Position numbers and translations under genes: made by a program
The notes under the pieces: generated by a model
What the model was told of the DNA's origin: nothing
Seen by the model: the letters and a program-made list of their open reading frames with translations, nothing else
Database searches by the model: none
Source of the DNA: JBCCGI01 sp039029355
GTDB taxonomy: Bacteria; Planctomycetota; UBA1135; GCA-002686595
Assembly: GCA_039029355.1 (NCBI GenBank)
Contig: JBCCGI010000164.1
Location: 1 to 8,238 of the forward strand
Direction: 5' to 3'
Length of the DNA: 8,238 bases
Part shown: in pieces, positions 7,356 through 8,238 of the stretch
Position numbering within the stretch: the stretch's first letter is position 1
Layout: every line of letters begins with the position of its first letter

Positions 7356-8238
7356 TCAGATCGAGCCGCGAAGCACGCCCGGGTATCGCTGTGAGACCGA
7401 GCCGAGAAGCCCCACCGTGAGGCCTTCGAGCAGGAGCAGAACCTGAGTCGTCTGCGTGCCCGAGAAGACGGTGACCTGGGTGAAGACCGCCCCCGCCAAC
7501 ACACCGGTCAGGACCCAGCGCAGTCGCTCGATCGGAGTCGAACGGCGCCGCTGCAGCAGCTGGCAGAGCGCTGCGACGATGGGAACGACCATCAGCCCGA
7601 GAAAGACGACCGCCGCCGGCAGTCCGTGGGTGAGAGCGAGGAAGAGGTACTGGTTGTCGATGGACTTCTGACCCTTGACGATCGGTATCTCATCCTTCCC
7701 AAACCCCAACCAGGGTCGCTCCCGAACGACCTCGAGGTAGTTCTGAAGCATCTCGTTGCGGTAGGCCGCGGTCTCCTGCGTGGCCGTGACGGCTTCGCCG
7801 CGGTCGACGGTCAGGTAGCTCTGAACCGCGGGATAGGCGAGGGCGAGAGCGAACAACCCGGCCAGCCCACCCACGACCAGAAAGAGCGTGCGGTTGCGGC
7901 TCCACCCGAAGAGCGTGATGAGGAGCGCGATGGCCAGCCCCATCATCGGGCCGCGCGACACCGACGCCAAGAGCCCCAGGATCAGGGCTCCGACCACACA
8001 AAGCTTGCTCACCCGGCCCGCCGCCAGCTTGTCCTTCACGAGCCAGCAGCCGATGGGAACGGCCATGCTGAAGAAGAAGCCGTGGCAGATCGGGTGGGCG
8101 AAGGGCCCGGCGACGCGGCGAATCCCGGCGCGATAGAGCGCACCGTCCCAGGGAACCGGCCCGGCCCATCGGGATCGCCAGAAGTCGAACGGGTTTGCGC
8201 CCATCCGCGCCTCGTAGACCGAAGCCGCGCCGACGAAG
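7356..8238 (-). CDS. O-antigen ligase/polymerase family membrane protein (5' end outside window)
   Basis: The C-terminal 293 or so codons of a multi-pass inner-membrane protein. The frame is open to the window edge (residues FVGAASVYEAR precede the first internal Met at 8204), so the true start lies beyond; family members are usually 400 residues or more. Features of the Wzy_C/O-antigen ligase family: GPFAHPICHGFFFSMAVPI, a helix ending SVSRGPMMGLAIALLI, a periplasmic loop with an AAYRNEMLQNYLEVVRERPW-type segment and LGFGKDEI, then IDNQYLFLALTHGLPAAVVF and further hydrophobic helices. Such proteins polymerise or ligate polysaccharide repeat units on the periplasmic face, which fits the adjacent initiating sugar transferase. 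Whether it is a polymerase or a ligase cannot be decided here. It is 102 bases upstream of the transferase, and the sigma-54 promoter lies between them. Confidence 0.85.
   Translation of the reverse strand, partial: FVGAASVYEARMGANPFDFWRSRWAGPVPWDGALYRAGIRRVAGPFAHPICHGFFFSMAVPIGCWLVKDKLAAGRVSKLCVVGALILGLLASVSRGPMMGLAIALLITLFGWSRNRTLFLVVGGLAGLFALALAYPAVQSYLTVDRGEAVTATQETAAYRNEMLQNYLEVVRERPWLGFGKDEIPIVKGQKSIDNQYLFLALTHGLPAAVVFLGLMVVPIVAALCQLLQRRRSTPIERLRWVLTGVLAGAVFTQVTVFSGTQTTQVLLLLEGLTVGLLGSVSQRYPGVLRGSI

Overview
The window is GC-rich chromosomal DNA in which all eight recognisable genes lie on the minus strand. Organism: a high-GC Gram-negative-type bacterium. The evidence is a lipoprotein with a lipobox, polysaccharide polymerase/ligase and sugar-transferase genes, sigma-54 control, and a secreted FG-GAP plus collagen-like protein. 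That secreted protein and the sigma-54-linked polysaccharide genes recall Planctomycetota, with Myxococcota-like delta-proteobacteria as the main alternative. This is an inference from gene style; no marker gene is present.

Layout in transcription order, from high to low coordinates. (1) 8238-7356: 3' part of an O-antigen ligase/polymerase (Wzy_C-like) membrane protein. (2) 7355-7254: a short gap holding a very good sigma-54 (-24/-12) promoter and a strong Shine-Dalgarno. (3) 7253-6489: a membrane sugar-phosphate transferase that starts polysaccharide synthesis. (4) 6488-6338: a gap with a 19-bp dyad. (5) 6337-2271: a tightly packed four-gene signalling operon: an Hpt-REC phosphotransfer protein, an NtrC-type sigma-54 response regulator, an H-NOX haem nitric-oxide sensor, and a soluble PAS histidine kinase. 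The first three genes overlap by ATGA and the kinase follows after 4 bases. (6) 2270-2051: a gap with a hairpin over the kinase stop, a perfect 20-bp palindrome and a pair of 9-bp repeats. (7) 2050-1235: a dienelactone-hydrolase-family lipoprotein. (8) 1234-961: a gap with an 11-bp-stem hairpin. (9) 960-1: a secreted FG-GAP/collagen-like protein that runs off the window.

Working model (inference): the H-NOX protein binds NO and controls the soluble kinase. Phosphate passes directly, or through the Hpt-REC protein, to the sigma-54 activator, which would switch on sigma-54 promoters. The one clear sigma-54 promoter here lies just before the sugar transferase, so the obvious hypothesis is NO control of exopolysaccharide or biofilm production. 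The H-NOX protein keeps the haem ligand His102. It has His in place of the Arg of the Y-x-S-x-R motif, Phe at the distal-pocket Tyr position, and four C-terminal-half cysteines.
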